This document shows, in pieces, positions 16,362 to 24,257 of a stretch of DNA of 64,000 nucleotides. A model generated the notes under the pieces. The model was given only the letters and a program-made list of their open reading frames with translations. It ran no database searches and was not told where the DNA came from. Within the stretch, counting starts at the first letter, position 1. The number at the start of each line of letters is the position of its first letter. Position numbers and translations under genes: made by a program. The DNA comes from Hymenobacter sp. BT559. Lineage in GTDB: Bacteria > Bacteroidota > Bacteroidia > Cytophagales > Hymenobacteraceae. The DNA lies in NCBI RefSeq assembly GCF_017571525.1, contig NZ_JAGETY010000001.1, positions 496,001 to 560,000 of the forward strand, given 5' to 3'.

Positions 16362-16458
16362 CTGGTATACTTGCTAAATCTAGTTGCTGGCTTATAGTCC
16401 CGCGCCGCCGGCGCTGGTAAGTAGGTATAACTGCCAGGTGGCAGCTAGAAGAAAAAAA

Positions 16459-16506
16459 GCCCGGACCCGCAAGCCGGCCGCCGAAGCGCCAGGTACGGGT
16501 CCGGGC
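16459..16506 (-). terminator. Rho-independent terminator of the DksA-like gene
   Basis: GCCCGGACCCG (16459-16469) pairs with CGGGTCCGGGC (16496-16506). On the minus strand the stem is followed by a run of seven T residues. Confidence 0.85.
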
Positions 16507-16525
16507 CATGGGCCAAGGGCCGCGC

Positions 16526-16909
16526 TTAGTCGCGCCGGGCCAGCTTGGCCTCAATCGAGTGTTGCGTGTGCGGCACAGCACGCAGGCGCTCTTTGGGAAT
16601 GAGCTTGCCCGTGCCGATGCACACGCCATAAGTGCCGTTTTTAATACGCAGCTGCGCATTTTCAAGCTGCTGAATGAATTTCATCTGGCGCGAAGCCAGT
16701 TGGTTCAGGCTTTCTTTCTCGGCAGTTTCGGCGCCATCTTCCAGCACCTTTAGCGAAGCAGCCGTAGTGTCGGTGCCCGATTCGTTGTTGCGCGTCAGGG
16801 TTTCCTTGATAAAGGAAAGCTCCTTCCGAGCGGCCGTAAGTTTCTCCTGAATAATCTGGTCAAACTCAGCTAAGTCTTCCCGCGAATAGCGGAGGTTTTC
16901 CTCAGTCAT
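16526..16909 (-). CDS. DksA/TraR-family regulator lacking the zinc-binding cysteines
   Basis: A 127-residue protein. The N-terminal coiled coil (DLAEFDQIIQEKLTAARKEL) and the C-terminal globular part (NGTYGVCIGTGKLIPKERL, then RAVPHTQHSIEAKLARRD) match DksA/TraR. In the usual family the tail carries C-x2-C...C-x2-C zinc ligands; here only one Cys is present (GVC) and the others are replaced. That zinc-less form is known in Bacteroidota. The protein should bind RNA polymerase through the secondary channel, with unclear response to ppGpp. I chose the ATG at 16909; the frame extends 20 codons upstream without family character. Confidence 0.85.
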   Translation of the reverse strand: MTEENLRYSREDLAEFDQIIQEKLTAARKELSFIKETLTRNNESGTDTTAASLKVLEDGAETAEKESLNQLASRQMKFIQQLENAQLRIKNGTYGVCIGTGKLIPKERLRAVPHTQHSIEAKLARRD

Positions 16910-17048
16910 CGAAAAACAAGTAAAAAAATAATAAATACGTCCCCTAGCTGCACAGCCTAGCCAATCCAACGCCCTAGCTAACTAAAAAGTTTGGCTTAGC
17001 GGCCGGCTTCGCCTACGCAGCTTTCGCCAGCGCATGGGTTTCGCGGGG

Positions 17049-17056
17049 CAAAGGTA
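17049..17056 (-). promoter_or_regulatory. Candidate -7 element of the DksA-like gene
   Basis: Minus-strand TACCTTTG matches the TAnnTTTG consensus, about 140 bases before the start. I do not see a well-spaced -33 TTG. Confidence 0.35.
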
Positions 17057-17097
17057 ATCGGTTTCAGTGGCTTTGCCTCGTCAACTTCCTTCTTCCT

Positions 17098-17574
17098 TCA
17101 GAATCCAAGCATCTGGATGGCAGCCACAGCCGCTTCGGTTCCTTTGTTGCCATGGCGCCCCCCGGCCCGGTCCCAGGCCTGCTCAAGGGTATTGGTAGTT
17201 ACCAGCCCAAATATTACCGGCTTGTTATACTTAAGGCCAACTGTAGTAAGCCCTTGTGCTACCGCATGGCAGATGTAGTCATCGTGCTTAGTGTCGCCCT
17301 TAATTACTACTCCCAGGCAGATGACGGCATCTATCTCCTCGTGCTGCGCCAGCAGCTGGGCCCCTAGCGTGAGCTCGAAGCTGCCCGGCACGGTATTACG
17401 AAAAATGTTCTCAGCTTTGGCACCGTGCTTTAGCAGGGCTTCATAAGCACCGTTGCTGAGGGTATCGGTTAGCTCACGGTTCCACTCGGCCACTACCAGG
17501 CCAAAGCGCTTTTCGCTAATGTCGATAAAGTTGGTGCTGTCGTAGGAGCTGAGGTTTTGAAGGGCAGTTGCCAT
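17098..17574 (-). CDS. ribH: 6,7-dimethyl-8-ribityllumazine synthase
   Basis: A 158-residue protein. The family pattern is clear: RFGLVVAEWNRELTDTL, NTVPGSFELTLGAQLL, DAVICLGVVIKGDTKHDDYI (GxVIxGxTxHxxx, with catalytic His) and NKPVIFGLVTTNTLEQAW, then RAGGRHGNKGTEAA. It forms the lumazine precursor of riboflavin from ribityl-aminouracil and dihydroxybutanone phosphate in the cytoplasm, usually as a 60-mer or pentamer. The ATG at 17574 gives the usual length; a TTG ten codons upstream is the other option. No riboswitch was seen in the short upstream region. It lies between the DksA-like gene and a TPR gene, all leftward. Confidence 0.93.
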   Translation of the reverse strand: MATALQNLSSYDSTNFIDISEKRFGLVVAEWNRELTDTLSNGAYEALLKHGAKAENIFRNTVPGSFELTLGAQLLAQHEEIDAVICLGVVIKGDTKHDDYICHAVAQGLTTVGLKYNKPVIFGLVTTNTLEQAWDRAGGRHGNKGTEAAVAAIQMLGF

Positions 17575-17663
17575 AGGAATTACGTTGTTGCGAGCGTCAG
17601 ACAAAGGCGGTACTTAGCCATTTGGAAAGCCTGATTTCCGCTAAGTCTTTTTATAGTAAATAA

Positions 17664-17700
17664 CAGCGGCGCTCTCCGCTGAAGGAAAGCGCCGCCGCTG
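17664..17700 (-). terminator. Terminator hairpin of the TPR membrane gene
   Basis: CAGCGGCGCT (17664-17673) pairs with AGCGCCGCCGCTG (17688-17700) with a 3-nt bulge. On the minus strand it is followed by TTATTTACTATAAAAA. It is 19 bases past the stop of the gene at 17720. Confidence 0.65.
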
Positions 17701-17719
17701 GGTATTGTTTAAAGTAATA

Positions 17720-18484
17720 TTACTGGGCTAGGGCCGCCTTACGCTGCCGGGCTTCGCCAGCCTCCTGCGAGGCTGCGTAGTCGTTCAGGATACGGTCGTA
17801 GGCCTTAAGAGCACCCGCATTATCCTTAGCAGTTTCCAAGGCGATGCCTTCCTTAAGCACGTAGCCCGGCGAAAACTGGTCGTTGGCATTGTGGTCGGCC
17901 GCTTTGGCATACAGCTCGGCGGCTTCCTTCGGTTGGTTCAATTCAAGCTTTGCATCACCCATCAGCGAATAGGCCCGCGATTGCACGAGGTAGTCGTCGG
18001 CGCTAAACTTGTCGAGGTAGTTATACGCTTCCTGATACTTTCCCTCTTTCAGGGCAGCTACCCCGGCGTAGAAGTTGGCGAGGTTACCAGCCTTGGTGCC
18101 GCTATACTCGTTAGCCACTTTAGTCAGGCCAGGGTGCTTGCCATCGCCTTTCATCGCCTTGTTCAACGAGTCGGTTTCCCAGTAGTCTACCGCCTTAAAC
18201 ATGGCGTTCTGCGCCTGCGTATTTTGCTCGGTACGCCAATAGTTGTAGCCGAAGGCCCCAGCCACCGCGGCCACTACCACTACCAGAATGCCAAGCAACA
18301 GGTTGCGATTGCGGCGCACGAAGTCCTCCGAATCAGCCAGGCGAGCAGCCAGAGCATCGGGGTCTTCGAGCAGCGGATTTTGGGTCACGTAGCTTTCTTC
18401 GGCCGGGGCGAGCGGGTCGGTCGACACGGGGCGAATGGGCTGGCGGGCACCCGGCGTTTTGCCGGTGTAAGGAATCTTAGACAT
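17720..18484 (-). CDS. Single-pass membrane protein with periplasmic TPR domain
   Basis: A 254-residue protein. Residues 1-60 are Pro-rich and cytoplasmic. A membrane helix follows at about 61-80 (LLLGILVVVVAAVAGAFGYN). The periplasmic part has TPR-like repeats: NLANFYAGVAALKEGKYQEA, SRAYSLMGDAKLELNQPKEA and a final NAGALKAYDRILNDYAAS. The layout resembles the YfgM family, which links the Sec translocon to periplasmic chaperones, but the length and sequence do not settle the name. It lies between ribH and pdhA, all transcribed leftward. Confidence 0.8.
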   Translation of the reverse strand: MSKIPYTGKTPGARQPIRPVSTDPLAPAEESYVTQNPLLEDPDALAARLADSEDFVRRNRNLLLGILVVVVAAVAGAFGYNYWRTEQNTQAQNAMFKAVDYWETDSLNKAMKGDGKHPGLTKVANEYSGTKAGNLANFYAGVAALKEGKYQEAYNYLDKFSADDYLVQSRAYSLMGDAKLELNQPKEAAELYAKAADHNANDQFSPGYVLKEGIALETAKDNAGALKAYDRILNDYAASQEAGEARQRKAALAQ

Positions 18485-18578
18485 TATAATAGGTAGCTCG
18501 GCGGCGCACTAAGCAGGCTAGCGGCACCGCTGGGGGCCACCCGGCCGCTAAGGCAAGTGGCCGGGTTAAAAGATGAAA

Positions 18579-19760
18579 CTAGTCGTGAATATACGGGTAG
18601 TCGCTCTGCACATATACATCATGATAGAGCTCGGCAGCATCGGGATAAGGTGAATTCTCAGCAAACTCAACCGACTCCTGCACCTGCGCCTTTATGCGCT
18701 CGTCGATGGCGGCTAGCTCGTCCTCCGTCGCCATGTTGTGCGTGAGGATGGTGTGGCGCACGGCTTCAATAGTATCGCGGTGACGGTACTCTTCCACTTC
18801 CTCCTTGGTGCGGTACTTGGCTGGGTCGCTCATCGAGTGGCCCTTATAGCGGTAGGTCTTAAACTCCAGGAAGGTCGGGCCTTCTCCGGCACGAGCGCGC
18901 TCGGCGGCGCGGGCCACTGCGTGGTGCACCTCCTCCACGTTCATGGCATTCACCGGCTCGTTGGGCATTTGGTAGCCTTCGGCGATGATGTGCAGGTCGG
19001 TCACGTTGGAGGTGCGCTGCACCGACGTGCCCATGGCGTAGCCGTTGTTCTCTACCACAAAAATCACCGGCAACTTCCACAACATAGCCATATTAAAGGC
19101 TTCGTGCAGGGCACCCTGGCGCACGGCGCCATCGCCCATATAGCAGATGCAGAGCTTGCCGGTCTTATTATACTTCTCAGCGAAAGCAATGCCGGCACCC
19201 ATCGGAATCTGACCACCCACGATACCGTGGCCGCCCATGAATCCAACCTCCTTGTCGAACATGTGCATCGAGCCACCCTTGCCCTTCGAGCAGCCAGTAG
19301 CTTTGGCAAAAAGCTCGGCCATGATGGCATTGGGTGAGGTACCGAGGGCTAGCGGGTGAGCGTGGTCGCGGTAGGCCGTAATATACTTGTCACCTTTTTC
19401 GAGGGCCGATACGGCGCCCGCTACGCAAGCCTCCTGGCCAATGTAGAGGTGGCAGAATCCTTTGATTTTTTGCTGACCATAAAGCTGGCCGGCTTTCTCC
19501 TCAAACTTGCGCATGAGCTGCATCTGCTCATACCACGCCAGGTACGTTTCTTTCGGGAACTCAGGCTGAGCGGGCGAAGTAGCCACGGGCTCGTTGGGAG
19601 GGTTGCCACCTTTATGCGCATCAGGCAATTCCTCTACCGCAGGCTGTGAAGCTGTCTCAACGCCTGTAGCGGCATCCACTACTTTTGCCGCTCCTTGGCC
19701 GTTGGCCTTGCTGCCGTTTGCGCCGGCCTTCGACGCATCCTTTACTTTCGACTCCGCCAT
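18579..19760 (-). CDS. pdhA: Pyruvate dehydrogenase E1 component, alpha subunit
   Basis: A 393-residue protein. The family signature for thiamine diphosphate binding is GDGAVRQGALHEAFNMAM...VVENN (GDG...NN). Also present are GGSMHMFDKEVGFMGGHGIV and TYRYKGHSMSDPAKYR, whose phosphorylation-loop-like region is typical of E1-alpha. With the beta subunit (not in this window) it decarboxylates pyruvate and passes the acetyl group to E2. The first 65 residues are a low-complexity Ala/Lys/Pro tail (ending PAQPEFPKETYLAWYEQM) not needed for the core. I chose the ATG at 19760; the frame continues upstream for 23 codons but lacks family character. It is divergent from recF. Confidence 0.92.
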   Translation of the reverse strand: MAESKVKDASKAGANGSKANGQGAAKVVDAATGVETASQPAVEELPDAHKGGNPPNEPVATSPAQPEFPKETYLAWYEQMQLMRKFEEKAGQLYGQQKIKGFCHLYIGQEACVAGAVSALEKGDKYITAYRDHAHPLALGTSPNAIMAELFAKATGCSKGKGGSMHMFDKEVGFMGGHGIVGGQIPMGAGIAFAEKYNKTGKLCICYMGDGAVRQGALHEAFNMAMLWKLPVIFVVENNGYAMGTSVQRTSNVTDLHIIAEGYQMPNEPVNAMNVEEVHHAVARAAERARAGEGPTFLEFKTYRYKGHSMSDPAKYRTKEEVEEYRHRDTIEAVRHTILTHNMATEDELAAIDERIKAQVQESVEFAENSPYPDAAELYHDVYVQSDYPYIHD

Positions 19761-19836
19761 AATTCGGGGTATATAATTTCGCGTTGGGAGGGCGAAATTA
19801 CGTAATACCTGCCGTACTCTCACCCCCACGCCCCGA

Positions 19837-20964
19837 ATGACGCTCGACCAGCTCCACTTGCTGTTTTTTAAGAATTACGACGAAGCTAGCTTGGCTTTCA
19901 GCCCGGGCATCAACTGCTTTATCGGCGACAACGGCAGTGGCAAAACCAACCTGCTCGATGCCATTCATTACCTGGCGATTACCAAGAGTGCCTTTGCCGG
20001 GTCTGATGCGCAAAGCATCAAGCAAGGCGCCGATTTTTTTGTAGTAAAGGGGAAGTTCTCGACTGCGCAGCTTGAGCGCCCCGAGACTATCCAGGTGAGT
20101 ATGCGGGTGGGTCAGAAGAAAATCATCACGCACGATAAGCAGCCTTATGACCGGCTGGCCGACCACATTGGCCGCTACCCGGCCGTGCTCATTTCCCCCT
20201 ACGATACCGACCTCATCCGGCAGGGCAGTGAAGACCGACGGCGCTACTTCGACAGCCTACAGTCGCAGCTCGACCACGACTTCCTGGAGTTGTTAATTCA
20301 GTATAACGGCCTGCTGCGGCAGCGCAACGCCACGCTCAAGCAGGGCACCGGCAGCCACGGTTTTGATGCGCTTTATCTACAAGCCTTAGACGACCAGCTA
20401 GCCCCCCTAGGAGAAAGTTTATCGGCCTTTCGGGTCGATTTCTTAGCGCAGTTTATACCCGTATTTCAGCGCCATTATGCGCAGCTGGCCGATGGCCGCG
20501 AGCAGGTAGTGGTCGAGTACAAGAGCCAGCTGACTGGTCAGAACTTTCGTCACCTATTGCTAGCTAATGAACGCCGCGACCTGCTACTACAGCGCAGCAC
20601 TACCGGCCCCCACCGCGATGACTTCATCTTTTTAATGGATGGCTTGCCCGTTAAAAGCTATGCTTCGCAGGGGCAGCAAAAGTCTTTTGCCATCGCGCTC
20701 AAGCTCGCTCAGTTTGACCTATTGGCTAACCGCCCGCTGCCTGCCGGTACTGCTGCCGCCAAGCCTCTGCTTTTGCTTGATGACATTTTTGACCGGCTCG
20801 ATGACAAGCGCATTGCCCGGCTGCTGCAGCTAGTCGCCGACCAAACCTTCGGCCAAGTCTTTCTAACCGATACTAACCTGACCCGCACCGACCAGGCCCT
20901 AGCGGGAGTAAGTAGCGCCATCCAGCGCTTCGAAGTGCAGGCTGGCAAGGTGGCGCCACTCTAA
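19837..20964 (+). CDS. recF: DNA replication and repair protein RecF
   Basis: A 375-residue SMC-like ATPase. The Walker A region is FIGDNGSGKTNLLDAIHYLA, the ABC-type signature is KSYASQGQQKSFAIALKLA (S-Q-G-Q), and the Walker B region is LLLLDDIFDRLDDKR. RecF binds gapped DNA and helps load RecA at stalled forks. It is commonly placed near the origin, which agrees with the other signs in this window. It is the first gene of a two-gene unit with the dciA-like gene (start 97 bases downstream of the recF stop). Confidence 0.93.
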   Translation: MTLDQLHLLFFKNYDEASLAFSPGINCFIGDNGSGKTNLLDAIHYLAITKSAFAGSDAQSIKQGADFFVVKGKFSTAQLERPETIQVSMRVGQKKIITHDKQPYDRLADHIGRYPAVLISPYDTDLIRQGSEDRRRYFDSLQSQLDHDFLELLIQYNGLLRQRNATLKQGTGSHGFDALYLQALDDQLAPLGESLSAFRVDFLAQFIPVFQRHYAQLADGREQVVVEYKSQLTGQNFRHLLLANERRDLLLQRSTTGPHRDDFIFLMDGLPVKSYASQGQQKSFAIALKLAQFDLLANRPLPAGTAAAKPLLLLDDIFDRLDDKRIARLLQLVADQTFGQVFLTDTNLTRTDQALAGVSSAIQRFEVQAGKVAPL

Positions 20965-21061
20965 TTCCGGAACCCGTTTCCACCCATTCGGGCCTTACTT
21001 TTGAGGCTGCGAAGGCAGCCGTTTTTTCCGGGAAGCTCGCGCAATAGTTTAGCTTATTCCC

Positions 21062-21379
21062 GTGAAAAAACCTAGCCTCTCCCCCACTGCCCGCCGGGCC
21101 GATATCATCCCTCTGAAAGAAGGTTTAGAAGCGTTGGTGCGCGCCTATCGGCTAGGCGGCAAGCTCAATGAAGTGACCGTAGTGGCTAGCTGGGAGCGCG
21201 TGATGGGCAAGGCCGTTGCGCTCAAAACTAAGGAAGTCTACGTGAGCAAAGGCAAGCTCTTTGTGCGTCTAACTTCGGCTCCCCTCAAGCACGAGCTAGT
21301 GATGGCCAAGACCCGCGTTCTGGAGATGCTCAATGCTGAGGTCGGCACCCAGGTGGTAAATGAGGTCGTGTTCCTTTAG
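21062..21379 (+). CDS. DciA-like (DUF721) protein
   Basis: A 105-residue protein with GTG start. Its pattern (DIIPLKEGLEALVRAYRLGG, ASWERVMGKAVALKTKEVYV, LFVRLTSAPLKHELVMAK) matches DUF721, the family of the helicase loader/operator DciA, which helps load the DnaB helicase in bacteria lacking DnaC. It is directly downstream of recF, an arrangement seen in many genomes and consistent with an origin-proximal position. Short Bacteroidota members lack the C-terminal tail of the Proteobacterial form, so function is inferred by family only. Confidence 0.85.
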   Translation: MKKPSLSPTARRADIIPLKEGLEALVRAYRLGGKLNEVTVVASWERVMGKAVALKTKEVYVSKGKLFVRLTSAPLKHELVMAKTRVLEMLNAEVGTQVVNEVVFL

Positions 21380-21619
21380 TCTCCCGAGGAAGCTATAGCC
21401 TGCTTGCAACCGGCTTACTACTACCGGGGCGTCTAGCCGTCGGCTAACCGCTTTTGTGGATGCGACAATGCAACAGGCACAGCGCGAACAAGGCGCTTAC
21501 GCCCTTTTGGCCGCATTACAGCTGTTCACGCGCCGCTACCCAGGCTTGGTACAGTCCAGCGCTCAAAAGGCCTGTTTTTTCCTTCCTTTTAGGCTTTCGG
21601 ACAGCATTACGAACAAAAA

Positions 21620-21635
21620 TGTTCCACGTGAAACA
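21620..21635. promoter_or_regulatory. parS partition site (perfect 16-bp match)
   Basis: The sequence TGTTCCACGTGAAACA is identical to the classical parS consensus bound by ParB/Spo0J. It lies between the dciA-like gene and the stop codon of the HTH gene, 21 kb from the DnaA-box array. The pattern is strongly conserved across phyla, so a chance match in 64 kb is very unlikely. parA and parB are not in this window. Confidence 0.9.
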
Positions 21636-21640
21636 TTAAA

Positions 21641-22027
21641 TCACTTGGGCCCATACACTTTTAGCAGCAGTTCATTATACGCTTCTAAGAGGGCGATGTA
21701 CTTAGTCTGAAGCGTTAAAAGTTGGCTATTTAAGTCAGAATCGGGCTTTTGGGGAGTTGTTACACGAGGTGTAACACTATTTGTAACAGAATGGCGAGCA
21801 ATCGATGTTACAAAGGGTAAGGTTGATTGTTGAACAACTGTAAAGTCATTAGAGAAATCGTGTCCGATAACCTGTCCGACATTTTGTACAAAATTAGCGT
21901 CAAGTGTATCTTCTTTGAACTTACGGTAAATAGTCGGACGTGTAATACCCAGTTCTTCCACTATCCTAGTAATGGAAATTCCGCTGTTTTTAATAGCTTC
22001 CTGCAGTATTTCGCCCTGATGAGGCAT
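21641..22027 (-). CDS. Small helix-turn-helix DNA-binding protein
   Basis: A 128-residue protein. Residues about 8-35 form an HTH (LQEAIKNSGISITRIVEELG, with ITRPTIYRKF as the recognition helix). The middle is polar, and the C-terminal end (LNSQLLTLQTKYIALLEAY) is likely a coiled coil for dimerisation. This resembles small XRE-like regulators of Bacteroidota phages and plasmids, but no close family can be named. The gene is AT-rich compared with its neighbours. Its own coding region holds TGTTACAC-GAG-GTGTAACA (21758-21776), and a 24-bp palindrome with related TGTTACAC motifs lies upstream, so autoregulation is plausible. Its stop is 5 bases from parS. Confidence 0.75.
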   Translation of the reverse strand: MPHQGEILQEAIKNSGISITRIVEELGITRPTIYRKFKEDTLDANFVQNVGQVIGHDFSNDFTVVQQSTLPFVTSIARHSVTNSVTPRVTTPQKPDSDLNSQLLTLQTKYIALLEAYNELLLKVYGPK

Positions 22028-22149
22028 GTGCGTTGTGCGTTACGAAGTGAGAACACAAAGATGCGCAATACAGTAGTGTAAACCAACACGAAGAACACGA
22101 AATTACAAGTTGAGTAAATGATACACCAGAAAAATGTAACGATACAAAC

Positions 22150-22203
22150 CGTAACGGTGTGTTCGGTGTAACAATCAAGTGTTACACCGAACACACCGTT
22201 ACG
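22150..22203. promoter_or_regulatory. 24-bp perfect palindrome upstream of the HTH gene (operator candidate)
   Basis: Left arm 22150-22173 (CGTAACGGTGTGTTCGGTGT...) is the perfect reverse complement of 22180-22203, with a 6-nt loop. The inner part has TGTTACAC on both sides, the same word found inside the HTH gene. It may be an operator or the terminator of the GDPD gene, but no T-run follows on either strand. Confidence 0.7.
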
Positions 22204-22213
22204 TCACTTTACA

Positions 22214-23083
22214 CTACCGGATACGTCCGGATAATGCTAGCAGGCGGTTCGGGAAATCGGTGGTAATGCCAGTGATTTCCCACGTCATCACCTCTTCTAA
22301 ATCGTGTGGCTCGTTGACCGTCCAGGGCACCAACTCAAGGCTGGGATAGGTGGCGCGTAGCGACTGCACCAAGGCGGACGATAGCAAGTGAAAGTCGGGC
22401 CCGTAGACCTGCGGTACAAAACCTAGCTGCTCAATTAACACAGGCGCACTCAGCTCGCTTTCGTTGAGTAGACACAACCGCTGTAGGGGAGCTAGCTGCC
22501 GGGCTGCTTGCAGGATGCGCACATCAAAACTGAGCAGCGTAGTGCGAGCCTGAACGGCGGCATTCTGTATTTCGGCCAGTACCAGCTCGACAAACTGCGC
22601 CGGGCGTGGGTGAAAAAGCGTATCGCCAGCGGAAGTGCTTTTCAGCTCGATAGAGTAGCCTACCAGCGGCCGGCGGAGCTGTATGCAGGCAGCTTCAGCC
22701 GCACGTAGCACCTCACGCAATAACGGGCGGTAAGTTGGGCTAGGGTGCTGCGTAGGGAAGCCGGGGTGAGGCCACTCCCCTACCACGCTCTGCCGAATGG
22801 CGGCATACGGCAACTGATAGAGGTTATGTGCCTGCTCGTGAAGTGGGTCGATAAGGGCGCCGCTAGGGTCACGCCCTAGCTGGGCCGATAGCCAGGGCTC
22901 GTGCGAAACCACCACCTGCTGGTCGGCCGAAATCACGACGTCCATCTCCAGCACATCGACGCCTAGGGCCAGGGCATGCAGGAAGGCAGGGAGGGTATTT
23001 TCGGGCAAAAGGCCTCGGCAGCCCCGGTGGCCGTGCACCTCGGGTTGGCCGGCTAGCTGAGGCGAGAAAGAAGGAACATTCAT
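22214..23083 (-). CDS. Glycerophosphodiester phosphodiesterase
   Basis: A 289-residue GDPD-family TIM-barrel enzyme. The N-terminal motif VHGHRGCRGLLPENTLPAF holds the catalytic HR-G and the E of PENT; VLEMDVVISADQQVVVSHEP holds the metal ligands (ExD and the second catalytic His). The C-terminal end (ELVPWTVNEPHDLEEVMTW) is typical. It hydrolyses glycerophosphodiesters to glycerol-3-phosphate and an alcohol. No signal peptide is visible, so it is probably cytoplasmic. Start ATG at 23083. The next gene upstream is divergent, and the palindrome follows the stop. Confidence 0.9.
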   Translation of the reverse strand: MNVPSFSPQLAGQPEVHGHRGCRGLLPENTLPAFLHALALGVDVLEMDVVISADQQVVVSHEPWLSAQLGRDPSGALIDPLHEQAHNLYQLPYAAIRQSVVGEWPHPGFPTQHPSPTYRPLLREVLRAAEAACIQLRRPLVGYSIELKSTSAGDTLFHPRPAQFVELVLAEIQNAAVQARTTLLSFDVRILQAARQLAPLQRLCLLNESELSAPVLIEQLGFVPQVYGPDFHLLSSALVQSLRATYPSLELVPWTVNEPHDLEEVMTWEITGITTDFPNRLLALSGRIR

Positions 23084-23194
23084 GCCGGATTGTACGCGGC
23101 AAAACAGGAACCGGCCAAGCGGGCAAAGCGAGCCAGTAGCTTTCTTTGTGCTACACTATTGGTGGGCAATGTGCCCATTTTTTAACAACCTCTA

Positions 23195-23821
23195 ATGAAG
23201 CGATTGCTGTTATTCGTGCTGCTAGCCCTGGCGGCGGGCGGCTATTATTACTACACCTCCCTGAAGAAAGGGCCCGAGTATGCCTTGCTACAGGCGGCCG
23301 CCGCCACGCAAACGCACGACCTAGCAGCCTTCGAGCGCTACGTGGATGTGGATGCCCTCACGAGCCACCTAGTAGACGATGTGGCCGACCACAGCGGCGT
23401 ACTGGCCGCGCTCGTGCCAGGCGGGGGGCTAGCCCTGCGCGGCGGCCTGCGCTTGCTGAAGCCCCAGCTGACAAAAGCGGCGCACAATGAGGTGCAGCGC
23501 TACGTGGAAACGGGCTCGCTGGAGGCCGCCCAAGCCGCTGCTCCCAAGCGGCTGGTTAACCTGTCGCTACTCGGACTAGCTGGGCGCGTGGTGAGCCCCG
23601 ATAGCAAGTTTAAAGGCATTAAGTACAGCACCGACAAGGGCAACGAAGCGCTGGTAGGGCTGGAGTTTTCGCAGCCGCGCTACGACACGACCATGGTCGT
23701 CGAAGTGAAGCTACTGAAGCAGGCCGACGGGCACTGGCAAGCCAAGCAGATTACCAACGCCGATGAACTCGTAGCCGGCGTAGCCCGGCTCGAAAAAAAC
23801 CATTTGCTCAATAGTCACTAA
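23195..23821 (+). CDS. DUF2939 family protein
   Basis: A 208-residue protein with an N-terminal signal or anchor helix (MKRLLLFVLLALAAGGYYYY). The following segment EYALLQAAAATQTHDLAAFE and RYVDVDALTSHLVDDV is the conserved DUF2939 pattern (residues about 30-60). The C-terminal half has beta-strand content (ALVGLEFSQPRYDTTMVVEV). No function is known for this family. It is probably anchored in the inner membrane, facing the periplasm. A strong terminator follows the stop. Confidence 0.85.
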   Translation: MKRLLLFVLLALAAGGYYYYTSLKKGPEYALLQAAAATQTHDLAAFERYVDVDALTSHLVDDVADHSGVLAALVPGGGLALRGGLRLLKPQLTKAAHNEVQRYVETGSLEAAQAAAPKRLVNLSLLGLAGRVVSPDSKFKGIKYSTDKGNEALVGLEFSQPRYDTTMVVEVKLLKQADGHWQAKQITNADELVAGVARLEKNHLLNSH

Positions 23822-23847
23822 CCGAGCTAGGCTGGGGCACTACACAC

Positions 23848-23884
23848 AAAAAGGGGACCTTGCTCATAGCAAGGTCCCCTTTTT
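23848..23884. terminator. Bidirectional terminator
   Basis: AAAAAGGGGACCTTGCT pairs with AGCAAGGTCCCCTTTTT with a 3-4-nt loop. The A-run before and T-run after allow it to end both the DUF2939 gene (plus strand) and the PLDc_N gene (minus strand), which are convergent. Confidence 0.92.
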
Positions 23885-23908
23885 GTGGTTTTGGCTGTGT
23901 AGGCTAGC

Positions 23909-24181
23909 CTAGCGGCTGCGGCCGAAGAAGTAATAAATCAGCAGGCCACCAAACGGGAAAAAGAAGATGATGGCCGCCCAGAGGATTTTCTTACCAATGT
24001 CCCAGGGCTGGCCAAATACATTGATAATAGCTAATACGTCTAATATAAGAAGTGCTATACCCCAGGGAGCCAGGCTACCGTCGGTATTGAAGCGGGAGCA
24101 GCTGGCGGTGAGCAGCAATAGGGGTAGGAGCAAGGTGGCCAGCAGCGGCAGCCGTTGCGAAAACGAACGAAGCGATTTCAT
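23909..24181 (-). CDS. Small PLDc_N-domain membrane protein
   Basis: A 90-residue protein with an N-terminal hydrophobic segment ending in a lipobox-like LLTASC, then two helices (IALLILDVLAIINVFGQP and ILWAAIIFFFPFGGLLIYYF). The ending W-x-(8)-FFPFGGLLIYYFFGR matches the PLDc_N domain, the membrane-anchoring N-terminus of cardiolipin synthases, here without the catalytic domain. Small free-standing copies are common in Bacteroidota and have no assigned role. Convergent with the DUF2939 gene. Confidence 0.8.
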   Translation of the reverse strand: MKSLRSFSQRLPLLATLLLPLLLLTASCSRFNTDGSLAPWGIALLILDVLAIINVFGQPWDIGKKILWAAIIFFFPFGGLLIYYFFGRSR

Positions 24182-24257
24182 GTGAAGGAAAAGGTGAAAT
24201 GGTGAAGGAATGTGCCCCCTTTACGGAGCTTGCCTTCACTAGGATACCTTTCGCGTG

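Noticed and set aside
17041..17604. FMN riboswitch before ribH
   Set aside because: The upstream leader is short and I find no conserved RFN elements.
21456..21710. Short rightward frame over the parS site
   Set aside because: No family character; composition changes sharply across it and it runs through parS into the HTH gene on the other strand.
22150..22203. 24-bp palindrome as a plain rho-independent terminator of the GDPD gene
   Set aside because: No T-run follows on the minus strand; kept as operator candidate, though a terminator role is not excluded.
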